Notes under the pieces: model-generated
Seen by the model: only the letters and a program-made list of their open reading frames with translations
What the model was told of the DNA's origin: nothing
Database searches by the model: none
Origin: Streptomyces sp. BK208
Lineage (GTDB): Bacteria > Actinomycetota > Actinomycetes > Streptomycetales > Streptomycetaceae
Assembly (NCBI RefSeq): GCF_004364245.1
Contig: NZ_SOAV01000016.1
Coordinates: 120,374 to 184,373 of the forward strand
Length of the DNA stretch: 64,000 nucleotides
Direction of reading: 5' to 3'
Position numbers and translations under genes: made by a program
In this document: positions 33,113 through 41,889 of the stretch, piece by piece
How the letters are laid out: each line of letters opens with the position of its first letter
Position numbering within the stretch: position 1 is the stretch's first letter

Positions 33113-34456
33113 CTGAGTACCACCGTCCTCTCCGAGGCCGTCCCCGTCGCCCTGCTGCTGGCTGTCCTGGCCTTCGCCGTACTGCGTCCCCGGGGCCTGC
33201 CGGAGGCCGTCGCCGCCGTGCCCGCCGCCGTGCTGGTCGTCGCCCTCGGCTCGGTCACCCCGACCGAGGCGTGGGAGCAGACCCGCACGCTGCTGCCGGT
33301 CGTCGTCTTCCTCGCGCTGGTGCTGATGCTGGCCTACCTGTGCGCGAAGGAGGGCCTGTTCGAGGCGGTCGGCGCGGCCGTGGCCCGCCGGTGCGGCGGG
33401 AGTCCGCGACGACTGCTGACCGGGGTGTTCGCCGTGGCCTGCGCGGTGACGGCCGTGCTCAGTCTGGACGCCACCGCCGTCCTGCTCACGCCCGTGGTCC
33501 TCGCCACCGCGTCCCGGGCCGGCGCCCGAGCACGCCCGCACGTGTACGCGACGGCGCACCTGGCGAACTCCGCCTCGCTGCTCCTGCCGGTCTCCAACCT
33601 GACCAACCTGCTGGCGTTCACGGCGAGCGGGCTGTCCTTCACCCGGTTCGCCGCGCTGATGGCGCTGCCCTGGCTGGCCGCGATCGTCGTCGAGTACGCC
33701 GTGTTCCGCGGGTTCTTCCGCGCGGACCTGGCCGATCCCGCACCCCTCGCTCCCGTGCCCGTCGCTCCCGCGCGGGTCGGCCCGGCGGCCCCGAAGGCGC
33801 CGGGCGGTGCCCCCGGGGCCGGACCGACCGTGCCGGCCACGCCGCCCCCGCCCGCCGTGCCGCGGTTCACCGTCGTCGTCGTCGCCCTCACCCTGGCCGG
33901 GTTCGCGGTGGCCTCGCCGGCCGGGGTGGAGCCCGCCTGGGCGGCGCTCGGCGGTGTGCTGGTGCTCGGGGTGCGGGCGCTGGCCCGGCGCCATGTCACG
34001 CCCCGGGAGATGGTGGGCGCCGCCGCCCCGCTGTTCTGCCTGTTCGTACTCGCCCTCGGCGTCGTGGTGCAGGCGGTGGTGGTGGGCGGACCGGCCGCGC
34101 AGCTGGGGCGGCTGCTGCCGGACGGGGACTCGCTGCCGGCGCTGCTCGCGGTGGCGGCGGTCGCCGCGCTGCTGGCCAACCTGGTCAACAACCTGCCGGC
34201 GGTACTGGCCCTGCTCCCGCTGGCCGCGCCCGCCGGCCCGGCCCAGGTCCTCGCCGTGCTGATCGGAGTGAACCTCGGACCCAACCTGACCTACGTCGGT
34301 TCGCTGGCGACCCTGCTCTGGCGGCGCATCCTGCACCGGCACGGCATCGAGGTGGAGCTGGGCCGCTTCACCCTGCTGGGGCTGCTCACCGTGCCGACCA
34401 CGGTCGCCGCGTCGACGGTGGCCCTGTGGGGGGCGGTTCACCTCGTCGGCACCTGA
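33113..34456 (+). CDS. SLC13/ArsB-NhaD-type anion or cation permease, apparent CTG start
   Basis: The 447-residue protein has two halves of 5-6 membrane segments joined by a Pro/Ala-rich cytoplasmic linker (about 205-240). LSLDATAVLLTPVVLA and LLANLVNNLPAVLALLPL match the re-entrant motifs of the ArsB/NhaD/CitMHS superfamily. The frame is closed to ATG, GTG and TTG between the stop-free start region and the first helix; CTG at 33113 has GGAGGAG 5 bases before it and gives a full first helix. The next GTG (about 33217) would delete helix 1. Substrate unknown. Confidence 0.85.
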   Translation: MSTTVLSEAVPVALLLAVLAFAVLRPRGLPEAVAAVPAAVLVVALGSVTPTEAWEQTRTLLPVVVFLALVLMLAYLCAKEGLFEAVGAAVARRCGGSPRRLLTGVFAVACAVTAVLSLDATAVLLTPVVLATASRAGARARPHVYATAHLANSASLLLPVSNLTNLLAFTASGLSFTRFAALMALPWLAAIVVEYAVFRGFFRADLADPAPLAPVPVAPARVGPAAPKAPGGAPGAGPTVPATPPPPAVPRFTVVVVALTLAGFAVASPAGVEPAWAALGGVLVLGVRALARRHVTPREMVGAAAPLFCLFVLALGVVVQAVVVGGPAAQLGRLLPDGDSLPALLAVAAVAALLANLVNNLPAVLALLPLAAPAGPAQVLAVLIGVNLGPNLTYVGSLATLLWRRILHRHGIEVELGRFTLLGLLTVPTTVAASTVALWGAVHLVGT

Positions 34457-34498
34457 CGGATCACCTCATCGGCACCCGGCCCGTGCCGGAGGGCGCCT

Positions 34499-34822
34499 TC
34501 ACCAGGCCACGCTGGGAGCCGCCGGGCGGCGGACGGCCTCGGCCGCGTCCCGCAGGTGCAGGGCGACGGTGATCAGGGCGCGCAGCGCGGAGGGCCGCAG
34601 GCTCTGGGCGCTCTCGGCGGCCAGTACCAGCAGACAGCCCGCGGCCTGCTCGACGACCGGGACGGAGAACGCGAAGTCGTCGCCGTCGGCGCCGCGGAAG
34701 GCGCGCCACGGCGTGGCGGCACCGTCGATGGCCTTGTGCACCGCTTGCTCCAGGTGCTGTGCGGCCTGCCGGCACACGGGGGCGGGCAGGGTGATGGTGC
34801 GATGGAACGCTGAACTGGTCAT
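34499..34822 (-). CDS. Small protein, unknown function
   Basis: A 107-residue protein (TSSAFHRTITLPAPVCRQAA, then a strand-rich middle and ALITVALHLRDAAEAVRRP). The pattern alternates helix, strand, helix, perhaps a small sensor-like fold. ATG 34822 follows GGGGGAGCAATGGG. No family recognised. It lies between convergent permease and fructosamine-kinase genes. Confidence 0.6.
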   Translation of the reverse strand: MTSSAFHRTITLPAPVCRQAAQHLEQAVHKAIDGAATPWRAFRGADGDDFAFSVPVVEQAAGCLLVLAAESAQSLRPSALRALITVALHLRDAAEAVRRPAAPSVAW

Positions 34823-35010
34823 AGTCCCATTGCTCCCCCGCGCCCGGGCTCTCCGATCGGCGCACCCGGCGCTTTTCACCGGGTCGGCGGCAGCCGGGCA
34901 CGGCATCGCGCCCGCCGGCCGCGGCGGGGACGTGATCCGGCCGCGACGGGACCCGGCCCGGCCGCGGTGGGCTCCCGGCCCGGCCGCGGCAGCGTCCTAG
35001 GCTCGTGGAC

Positions 35011-35880
35011 ATGACTCCCACCAGCTCGCCCTCCTCCGTCGCGGCCCGGTTCACCGGCCGGGCGGTGACCGGTGAGCGTCCGCTGTCCGGGGCGCTCACC
35101 GAAGTCGCCCTCGACGACGGCCGCACGGTCGTCGTCAAGTTCCAGGAAGCCCCGGGCGCGGCCCGGGCCGAGGCCGCGGGGCTGCGCTGGCTCGCGGACG
35201 CCGGGACGGTCCGGATCCCGGCGGTGCACGGCGCGGACGAGCGCGCCCTGGTCACGGACCGGGTGGCGCAGGGGCCGGCGAGCGCCGGGGCGGCGGAGCG
35301 GTTCGGCCGGGAACTGGCCGGGCTGCATGCCGCCGGGGCACCGGCGTTCGGCGCCGCGCCGCCCGGCGGACCCGAGGAGGCGTACATCGGGCTCGCCCCG
35401 ATGCGCAACGTCCCCGGGGACGACTGGCCCCGCTGGTACGCCGCGCACCGCGTGCTGCCGTATCTGCGCCGCGCGGTCGACGCCGGCACCGTCCGCACGG
35501 CCGAGGCAGCCGACGTCGAGCGGGTCTGCGAGCGGCTGCCCGAGCTGGCGGGGCCCGCGCGGCCGCCGGCCCGGCTGCACGGGGACCTGTGGAACGGCAA
35601 CGTGCTGTGGGGCGCCGACGGGCGGGTCCACCTGATCGACCCGGCGGCGCACGGCGGGCACCCGGAGAGCGACCTGGCGATGCTGCGCCTCTTCGGCTGT
35701 CCGCACCTGGACCGGATCCTGGCGGGCTATCAGGAGGCGGCTCCGCTCGCGGACGGCTGGACGGGCCGCGTCGGTGTGCACCAGCTCTTCCCGCTGCTGG
35801 TGCACGCCGTGCTGTTCGGGCGCGGCTACGCCGAGCAGGCCGTCGCGGCGGCCCGCTCGGCACTGCGGCAGGTGGGGTGA
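35011..35880 (+). CDS. Fructosamine kinase family protein
   Basis: The 289-residue protein is an aminoglycoside-phosphotransferase-fold kinase of the fructosamine kinase/FN3K group: VVVKFQEAPGAARAEAAGLRWLA, the catalytic loop RLHGDLWNGNVLW and the metal motif LIDPAAHGGHPESDLAML. Such enzymes phosphorylate ketoamines so that glycated proteins or amino acids fall apart. ATG 35011 is used; a GTG two codons upstream is in frame. It ends 22 bp before the triple operator of the TetR gene. Confidence 0.9.
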   Translation: MTPTSSPSSVAARFTGRAVTGERPLSGALTEVALDDGRTVVVKFQEAPGAARAEAAGLRWLADAGTVRIPAVHGADERALVTDRVAQGPASAGAAERFGRELAGLHAAGAPAFGAAPPGGPEEAYIGLAPMRNVPGDDWPRWYAAHRVLPYLRRAVDAGTVRTAEAADVERVCERLPELAGPARPPARLHGDLWNGNVLWGADGRVHLIDPAAHGGHPESDLAMLRLFGCPHLDRILAGYQEAAPLADGWTGRVGVHQLFPLLVHAVLFGRGYAEQAVAAARSALRQVG

Positions 35881-35901
35881 GGGCGGGAGTCCGGGCGAGT
35901 G

Positions 35902-35952
35902 ATGTCCCAGCGGGCCATGTGTCCCAGTGGGTCATATGTCTCAGTGAGACAT
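35902..35952. promoter_or_regulatory. Three contiguous 17-bp operator repeats
   Basis: ATGTCCCAGCGGGCCAT (35902-35918), GTGTCCCAGTGGGTCAT (35919-35935) and the perfect palindrome ATGTCTCAGTGAGACAT (35936-35952) abut without spacers. All share TGTCyCAG and a central G. They end 22 bp before the TetR start and are very probably its operators. Confidence 0.85.
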
Positions 35953-35974
35953 TTCCGGGTGTACGCTCGGAGGC

Positions 35975-36640
35975 ATGACGGCGACGAAGCCCTCCCCCAC
36001 CGACGACCGGCGGCAGCGCAAGGCGCGGCAGACCCGCGACGCGCTGGCCACCGCCGCTTGCGACCTGATCCTGGAGCGCGGGCCGGCGGCGACCACCGTG
36101 GAGGCGATCGCCGAGCGGGCGGACGTCACGCGCCGCACGTTCAGCCGGCACTTCGCCGGGAAGGAGGACGCGGCGCTCGACTTCGTCCGCCGGGACGGCG
36201 ACCGGATCAACGCGCTGCTGCGGGCCCGCCCCGCCGGGGAGCCGCCGCTGCTCGCCTACCGCAGGGCCGTGCGGGACTGGCTGGCCGACGGGGAGGACCC
36301 GGCCTGGCACGTGCGTCCCCGGATGCGCCGCCTGCTGGCCCTGGCCGGCACCGAGCCCGAGCTGTTCGCCGCCTACCAGCGCATCCGGGTCGACGCCCAG
36401 GAGGAGTCGATCCGCATCGTCGCCGCCCGGCTGGGGATCGACGAGACCGCCCGGGACGTGCGCCCGGCCGCCGTCGTCGACGCCGCCGCCGGGGTTCTGA
36501 TCGCCGCCCTGCGCCTGTGGGCGCGCGGCGGTGAGGGGGACTCGGGAGCCGCAGACCTCGCCGCCCTGGTGGAGCGGGCCTACGACGCCCTGATCACGGA
36601 GGCCGCGGCCGCGACCCCCGCCGGCACCATCGAAGAGTGA
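35975..36640 (+). CDS. TetR family transcriptional regulator
   Basis: The 221-residue protein has an N-terminal helix-turn-helix: TRDALATAACDLILERGPAATTVEAIAERADVTRRTFSRHFAGKEDAA is the canonical TetR pattern (about residues 17-64). The C-terminal domain (TetR_C type) would bind a small effector. It is followed after 10 bp by an SDR gene and then a zinc alcohol dehydrogenase, so it probably represses its own operon through the three 17-bp repeats upstream. ATG 35975 is the only reasonable start. Effector unknown. Confidence 0.92.
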   Translation: MTATKPSPTDDRRQRKARQTRDALATAACDLILERGPAATTVEAIAERADVTRRTFSRHFAGKEDAALDFVRRDGDRINALLRARPAGEPPLLAYRRAVRDWLADGEDPAWHVRPRMRRLLALAGTEPELFAAYQRIRVDAQEESIRIVAARLGIDETARDVRPAAVVDAAAGVLIAALRLWARGGEGDSGAADLAALVERAYDALITEAAAATPAGTIEE

Positions 36641-36650
36641 GAACAGCACC

Positions 36651-37445
36651 ATGAGCACCACCGACACCACCCCCGCCACCGGCACCACTTCCGCCGCCGA
36701 GTTCGCCGGGCGCACCGCCCTCGTCACCGGTGCCGCCTCCGGCATCGGCCTCGCCACCGCCCACCGGCTCGGCTCCGGCGGCGCGAACGTCGTCGTCGCC
36801 GACTTCGACACCGAGGGCGCCGACCGGGCCGTCGCCGACCTCACGGCGCAGGGCGTGCGCGCCGCCGCCGTCGAGCTGGACGTGACCCGCCCGGAGTCGG
36901 TCGAGGCCGCGGTCCGGTTCACCGTCGACACCTATGGCGGACTGGACCTCGCGGTGAACAACGCCGGCATCGGCGGCCCCAGCGCCCCGACCGGTGAGTA
37001 CGACGTGGACGCCTACCAGCGGGTGGTGCGCACCAACCTCGACGGCGTCTTCTACTCGATGCGCTTCGAGCTGCCCGCGATCCTGGCCGCGGGCCGCGGC
37101 GGCTCGATCGTGAACGTCGCCTCCATCCTCGGCTCGGTCGGCTTCGCGGGCTCGCCCGCCTATGTCGCCGCCAAGCACGGCGTGGTCGGGCTGACCAAGG
37201 CGGCCGCCGCCGAGTACGCCGCCCAGGGCGTCCGGATCAACGCCGTCGGTCCCGGCTTCATCGACACCCCGCTGCTGAAGAGCATGGACGAGGCCGCCTA
37301 CAAGGGCCTGGTCGCCCTGCACCCGGCCGGCCGCCTCGGGCGCTCCGAGGAGGTCGCCGAGCTGATCGCCTTCCTGCTGTCGGACCGCGCGTCCTTCGTC
37401 GCCGGCAGCTACCACCTGGTCGACGGCGCCTACACGGCCGTCTGA
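36651..37445 (+). CDS. Short-chain dehydrogenase/reductase (FabG-like)
   Basis: The 264-residue SDR has TGAASGIG (26-33), NNAGIGG, the catalytic Ser in VNVASILG, Tyr-Lys in SPAYVAAKHGV, and PGFIDTPLL for cofactor binding; it should use NAD(P). It is located between the TetR and alcohol dehydrogenase genes (spacings 10 and 41 bp), with a Thr-rich N-terminal extension of about 18 residues. The unit probably oxidises a small alcohol or ketone, with the two enzymes acting in sequence or on the same compound. Substrate unknown. Confidence 0.92.
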   Translation: MSTTDTTPATGTTSAAEFAGRTALVTGAASGIGLATAHRLGSGGANVVVADFDTEGADRAVADLTAQGVRAAAVELDVTRPESVEAAVRFTVDTYGGLDLAVNNAGIGGPSAPTGEYDVDAYQRVVRTNLDGVFYSMRFELPAILAAGRGGSIVNVASILGSVGFAGSPAYVAAKHGVVGLTKAAAAEYAAQGVRINAVGPGFIDTPLLKSMDEAAYKGLVALHPAGRLGRSEEVAELIAFLLSDRASFVAGSYHLVDGAYTAV

Positions 37446-37486
37446 CACCGGTCACCCGCCAGGGGGGAGAACGAAGGAGGCCGAAC

Positions 37487-38527
37487 ATGAAGGCACTGCA
37501 GTACCGCACCATCGGCGCCCCGCCCGAGGTCGTCACGGTCCCCGACCCGGAACCCGGCCCCGGCCAGGTGCTGCTGAAGGTGACCGCGGCCGGCGTCTGC
37601 CACTCCGACATCGCGGTGATGAGCTGGCCCGCCGAGGGCTTCCCCTACGAGCTGCCGCTCACCCTCGGCCACGAGGGCGTCGGCACCGTGGCCGCGCTCG
37701 GCGCCGGGGTGAGCACACTGGCCGAGGGCGACGCGGTCGCCGTGTACGGGCCCTGGGGCTGCGGCACCTGCGCCAAGTGCGCGGAGGGCAAGGAGAACTA
37801 CTGCCTGCGCGCCGACCGGCTGGGCATCCGTCCGCCGGGGCTCGGCCGTCCGGGTTCCATGGCGGAGTACCTGCTGATCGACGACCCGCGCCACCTGGTC
37901 CCGCTGGACGGGCTCGACCCGGTCGCGGCGGTACCGCTCACGGACGCCGGGCTGACCCCGTACCACGCGATCAAGCGGTCGCTGCCCAAGCTGGTCCCCG
38001 GTTCGACCGCGGTGGTCATCGGCACCGGCGGTCTCGGCCACGTCGCCATCCAGCTGCTGCGCGCCCTGACGTCCGCCCGGGTCGTCGCGCTGGACGTCAC
38101 CGAGGAGAAGCTGCGGCTGGCCCGTGCGGTGGGCGCGCACGAGGCGGTGCTGTCGGACGCGGGGGCGGCGGACGCGGTGCGTGAGATCACCGGCGGTCTC
38201 GGCGCCGAGGCCGTGTTCGACTTCGTCGGCGTCGCGCCCACCGTGCGGACCGCCGGAGCCGTCGCCGCCGTCGAGGGCGACGTCACGCTGGTCGGCATCG
38301 GGGGCGGCTCGCTGCCGGTCGGGTTCGGCATGCTGCCGTTCGAGGTGTCGGTCAACGCGCCGTACTGGGGCAGCCGCAGCGAGCTGATCGAGGTGCTGAA
38401 CCTGGCCCGCTCCGGCGCCGTGTCGGTGCACACCGAGACGTACTCGCTGGACGACGCCCCGCTCGCCTACGAGCGGCTGCACGAGGGCAAGGTCAACGGC
38501 CGTGCGGTGATCCTCCCCCACGGCTGA
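37487..38527 (+). CDS. Zinc-dependent alcohol dehydrogenase
   Basis: The 346-residue medium-chain dehydrogenase shows catalytic zinc ligands Cys38 and His62-Glu63 (GHEGVG), structural zinc cysteines 92, 95, 98 and 106, and the cofactor motif IGTGGLGHVAIQLLRA. It resembles NAD-dependent AdhA-type enzymes oxidising primary or secondary alcohols. AAGGAGG precedes the ATG. It is the third gene of the TetR - SDR - ADH unit and ends at a strong hairpin. Confidence 0.93.
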   Translation: MKALQYRTIGAPPEVVTVPDPEPGPGQVLLKVTAAGVCHSDIAVMSWPAEGFPYELPLTLGHEGVGTVAALGAGVSTLAEGDAVAVYGPWGCGTCAKCAEGKENYCLRADRLGIRPPGLGRPGSMAEYLLIDDPRHLVPLDGLDPVAAVPLTDAGLTPYHAIKRSLPKLVPGSTAVVIGTGGLGHVAIQLLRALTSARVVALDVTEEKLRLARAVGAHEAVLSDAGAADAVREITGGLGAEAVFDFVGVAPTVRTAGAVAAVEGDVTLVGIGGGSLPVGFGMLPFEVSVNAPYWGSRSELIEVLNLARSGAVSVHTETYSLDDAPLAYERLHEGKVNGRAVILPHG

Positions 38528-38536
38528 GCGGCACCC

Positions 38537-38573
38537 GGGGGCGCGACCGGTCCCCCGTTCCGGTCGTGCCCCC
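38537..38573 (+). terminator. 14-bp terminator after the alcohol dehydrogenase gene
   Basis: Arms 38537-38550 and 38560-38573 pair at 13 of 14 positions (one G-T) around a 9-base loop, 10 bases after the stop. Confidence 0.85.
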
Positions 38574-38645
38574 GTCCCGTCGAACCTACGTGGACGGCTC
38601 CGCCGTTGTGAACAGTGCCGGTGCCCGCTGCCGGGCCAGGGGGAC

Positions 38646-40175
38646 TCACTCGTGCACAGGTGAGTCCGGATGGCCCGGTTTCGTCCCGTGCAGGGACGGC
38701 GGGTCGAGGTCGCCGGCCGCCAGATGGGCGAGCACGACCTCGTACAGGTCGCTCCCGGCGGCGAGCAGCTGCCGTTCGAGGACCGGCTCGGCGCTGCGGA
38801 CGTGCTCGCGGACGGTCTGCGCGTGCATGCCGAGCCGGTGTGCGGCGCGTTCGGCGTTGCCGCCGGCGGCGATCCAGGTGCGCAGGGTGCGGCGCAGGTC
38901 CCGGCCGTCCGGGTCGAGACGGCCGAGCAGGCCGGCGGCCCAGGTGCGCAGCGCGGGCCCGGACAGCAGGTCGGTGAGCCGGGCCGCCCCGGACCGTGCG
39001 CCGGTGCCGGGCGGGGGTTCGGCGAGCCCGACGTTAGCGTTCAGGGTGAGGTGGACGACGGCCCGGACGGTCAGGTCGTCGAAGTCCGTGCGCAGCAGTG
39101 ACTCGACCCGGTCCATGCGGGCGCGGACCGTGTTGCGGCTGACCCCGAGGATCTTGGCCGCGTTGACGGCGGTGAACTCCAGGCCGAGCCGGGTGGTGGC
39201 GAGCAGTTCGGCGCGGGTGTGGTGCGCCAGGGTGTCGAGCGGGCTCAGCACGCCGGCCGTCCAGTCGTGCAGCTCCGCCGGGACCATCAGCCGCTCGGGG
39301 CGGGTCCGCTCGGCGTACAGGGCCGCCTGCTGAGGGCGGAACCGGGCCACCGCGAGGGCGCTGACGGCCTGGCCGTAGGCCGCCGCGGTGCGGGCGAGCC
39401 CCTGCCGTGCGCTGCCGCCGAGGAACACGCCGGGGCGGCGGCCGACCAGTGAGCGCAGTTCCCGCCCGGCCGTGTCGCGCGGCGCGAGGACGATCACGTG
39501 TCCGTCCACCGCCGGGCACCGTACGACCAGCGCCTCCTTACCCGTCGCCGACAGGCACTCCTCGGCGAGGCGGTCCCGCTCGGCGGGGCCGCTCTCCACG
39601 ACGTAGACGCGGGCCGTGTCGGTGTCGAGGAGACCGGGCCAGAGTCCGGCGGCCACCCGGCGGGCGGAGACGGTGTCCTCGACCATCAGCAACTGCAGGA
39701 TGGCCAGGCGCAGGTCGGAGGTGGCCCGCCGCAGCCGGTGGCCGGCCGCGGCCGACTCGTGGCCGGCCAGCAACAGCTCCACCACCTGGGCGGCGTGCGT
39801 GACGATGTCGGAGACACGCCGGTCGAAAGGTGCCCCGCGGGCCACCGCGAGGACGGCGGCCCGGGCCGGGAGGGACCGCTCGACCCGCACGAGCCGCAGG
39901 TGGCGCCCCCGGTCCTCCAGGGCGGCCGAGGCGATCCGGCCGGAAGTGACGTCGGCGACCAGGCCCTCGTCCAGCGGGACGCGGGTGCCGGCCAGCAGCC
40001 GGCCGCAGTCGTCCCGCAGCGAGACGCTCGCGTGGGCGGTGGCGGCGAGCCAGGCCACGACCCGGTTCAGGTCGCGTCCGCCCGGCCGCAGGTGCTCGAG
40101 CAGTTCCTGCGCCCATCCCGCGTGCTCACCGGCCCCGGAGGTCCGCTGCCGTCCCGCGTCCTTTCGGCCCGCCAC
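38646..40175 (-). CDS. PucR-family regulator with two C-terminal HTH segments
   Basis: The 509-residue protein has an N-terminal sensor region with GAF-like strands, and two PucR-type helix-turn-helix segments: NAAKILGVSRNTVRARMDRVESLL (about 360-384) and NAERAAHRLGMHAQTVREHV near residue 460. The last one is the usual PucR position; the duplicate looks like a true internal repeat. PucR proteins control purine or amine metabolism, but this group is broadly used. GTG at 40175 follows GGGAGAAGG. No clear target gene adjoins it. Confidence 0.85.
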   Translation of the reverse strand: MAGRKDAGRQRTSGAGEHAGWAQELLEHLRPGGRDLNRVVAWLAATAHASVSLRDDCGRLLAGTRVPLDEGLVADVTSGRIASAALEDRGRHLRLVRVERSLPARAAVLAVARGAPFDRRVSDIVTHAAQVVELLLAGHESAAAGHRLRRATSDLRLAILQLLMVEDTVSARRVAAGLWPGLLDTDTARVYVVESGPAERDRLAEECLSATGKEALVVRCPAVDGHVIVLAPRDTAGRELRSLVGRRPGVFLGGSARQGLARTAAAYGQAVSALAVARFRPQQAALYAERTRPERLMVPAELHDWTAGVLSPLDTLAHHTRAELLATTRLGLEFTAVNAAKILGVSRNTVRARMDRVESLLRTDFDDLTVRAVVHLTLNANVGLAEPPPGTGARSGAARLTDLLSGPALRTWAAGLLGRLDPDGRDLRRTLRTWIAAGGNAERAAHRLGMHAQTVREHVRSAEPVLERQLLAAGSDLYEVVLAHLAAGDLDPPSLHGTKPGHPDSPVHE

Positions 40176-40283
40176 GTCGGCCTTCTCCCTGTCTCGCCTC
40201 GTATCCGGCCCAGGCCGGGGACGTTACCCCATGGCCTCGCGCCCGGCTCCGCGCCGGCGTGGGGGCCGGAGCACCGGGGCTGC

Positions 40284-40358
40284 CGGGCGGGGCGGGCGCG
40301 CGGGGCCTGTCGGGCGGGGCGGGCGCGCGGGGCCTGTCGGGCGGGGCGGGCGCGCGGG
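40284..40358. repeat. 27-bp tandem repeat, 2.8 copies, upstream of the YciO/Sua5 gene
   Basis: Copies at 40284-40310, 40311-40337 and a 21-bp partial at 40338-40358. The unit starts CGGGCGGGGCGGGCGCGCGG. It ends 14 bp before the start codon of the next gene, so copy-number change could affect its promoter or leader. Confidence 0.9.
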
Positions 40359-40372
40359 CATAAGCTCGGTGA

Positions 40373-40993
40373 ATGGCGAAGTACTTCGACGTGCACCCCG
40401 ACAACCCCCAGCCGCGCAGCATCGCCCAGGTCGCCGACAGCGTCCGCTCGGGAGCGCTGATCGCGTATCCGACGGACTCCTGCTACGCACTGGGCTGCCG
40501 GCTGGGCAGCCGTGACGGGATCGACCGCATCCGGTCGATCCGCCGCCTGGACAACCGGCACCACTTCACCCTGGTCTGCCAGGACTTCGCGCAGCTCGGC
40601 CAGTTCGTGCAGATCGACAACGACGTGTTCCGGGCGATCAAGGCGTCGACGCCCGGCAGCTACACCTTCATCCTGCCCGCGACGAGGGAGGTGCCGCGCA
40701 TGCTCCAGCATCCGAAGAAGAAGACCGTGGGCGTGCGCATCCCCGACCACGTCGTCACCCAGGCCCTGCTGACCGAACTCGGCGAACCGCTGCTGTCCAG
40801 CACGCTGTTGCTGCCCGACGAGGAGGAGCCGATGACGCAGGGCTGGGAGATCAAGGACCGGCTCGACCACGTGCTGGACGCGGTCGTCGACTCCGGGGAC
40901 TGCGGCACCGAGCCGACCACGGTCGTCGACTTCTCCGACGGCGAGGCGGAGATCGTGCGGCGGGGCGCGGGCGACACGACGCGGTTCGAGTGA
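40373..40993 (+). CDS. L-threonylcarbamoyladenylate synthase family protein (YciO/YrdC/Sua5-like)
   Basis: The 206-residue protein matches the YrdC domain: SGALIAYPTDSCYALGCRLGSR, the motif TLVCQDFAQLGQF, KASTPGSYTFILPA and KKKTVGVRIPDH, with KxR/SxN-type residues for nucleotide binding. Shorter members of the YciO type have less certain activity than TsaC. It would help make t6A in tRNA or bind nucleotides. The gene starts 14 bp after the 27-bp tandem repeat and has no obvious Shine-Dalgarno. Confidence 0.88.
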   Translation: MAKYFDVHPDNPQPRSIAQVADSVRSGALIAYPTDSCYALGCRLGSRDGIDRIRSIRRLDNRHHFTLVCQDFAQLGQFVQIDNDVFRAIKASTPGSYTFILPATREVPRMLQHPKKKTVGVRIPDHVVTQALLTELGEPLLSSTLLLPDEEEPMTQGWEIKDRLDHVLDAVVDSGDCGTEPTTVVDFSDGEAEIVRRGAGDTTRFE

Positions 40994-41043
40994 CGGGCCG
41001 CACCCGAGGAACCGAGGGAACGAGAGAAGGGCACGACCCCGCG

Positions 41044-41799
41044 ATGAGCGCAGTACAGGGGACCGACGTCGACATCCCCACCGACGACGGCACCGCCGAC
41101 GCCTATCTGACCCACCCCGCCGACGGGGGGCCGCACCCGGCGGTCCTGCTGTACATGGACGCCTTCGGGCTGCGGCCCCGGCTGCGGGCGATGGCCGACC
41201 GGCTGGCCGGCGGCGGGTACACCGTCCTGGTGCCCAACGTCTTCTACCGCAGCGGGCGGGCGCCCGTCGTGGATCTGCCCGAGTTCATCGACCCGCAGGC
41301 ACGTCCGGACATCTTCCAGCGGCTCGGTCCGATCATGAAGTCGCTCACCCCCGACCGGGCGGTGCGGGACGCGGACGCCTACCTGGAGTGGCTGGCCCGC
41401 GCTCCGGAGGCGGCCGAAGGACCGGTCGCGCTCATCGGCTACTGCATGGGCGCCGGGCTCGCCCTGCGCACCGCCGGCACCCGTCCGGACCGGGTCGCCG
41501 CGGTGGCCGGGTTCCACGGCGGGAACCTGGCGACGGAGGGCCCGCACAGTCCGCACCTGGTGGCCGGGAACCTCACCGCCGAGGCGTACTTCGCCCACGC
41601 GGACCACGATCCGGGCATGCCGCCCGAGCAGCAGGAGCGGCTGGAGGCGGCGCTGACCGCGGCGGGCGTGCCCCACCGCTGCGAGGTCTACGCGGGGGCG
41701 CACCACGGCTACACCCAGGCCGACACCGCCGCGTACGACGAGAAGGCGACGGAACGCCACTGGGAGGCCGTATTCGACCTCCTGAAGCGGACGTTCTGA
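41044..41799 (+). CDS. Dienelactone hydrolase family protein
   Basis: The 251-residue alpha/beta hydrolase has the DLH nucleophile motif IGYCMGAGLAL with Cys as nucleophile, and an active-site Glu region (AVLLYMDAFGLRPRLRAMADRLA). The Asp and His of the triad lie near HADHDPGMP and GAHHGYT, so all parts are present. DLH enzymes open dienelactones in aromatic degradation; many streptomycete members have unknown substrates. It begins 50 bp after the YciO-like gene and may be co-transcribed. Confidence 0.88.
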   Translation: MSAVQGTDVDIPTDDGTADAYLTHPADGGPHPAVLLYMDAFGLRPRLRAMADRLAGGGYTVLVPNVFYRSGRAPVVDLPEFIDPQARPDIFQRLGPIMKSLTPDRAVRDADAYLEWLARAPEAAEGPVALIGYCMGAGLALRTAGTRPDRVAAVAGFHGGNLATEGPHSPHLVAGNLTAEAYFAHADHDPGMPPEQQERLEAALTAAGVPHRCEVYAGAHHGYTQADTAAYDEKATERHWEAVFDLLKRTF

Positions 41800-41889
41800 C
41801 CCGGAGGACGCGAAACGGCCCGGCGGGGGCGGGACTTGGCGAGCGATCCCTCGTCCGGCCCCCCGGGTGGACGTTGTTACGGTGCCCGG

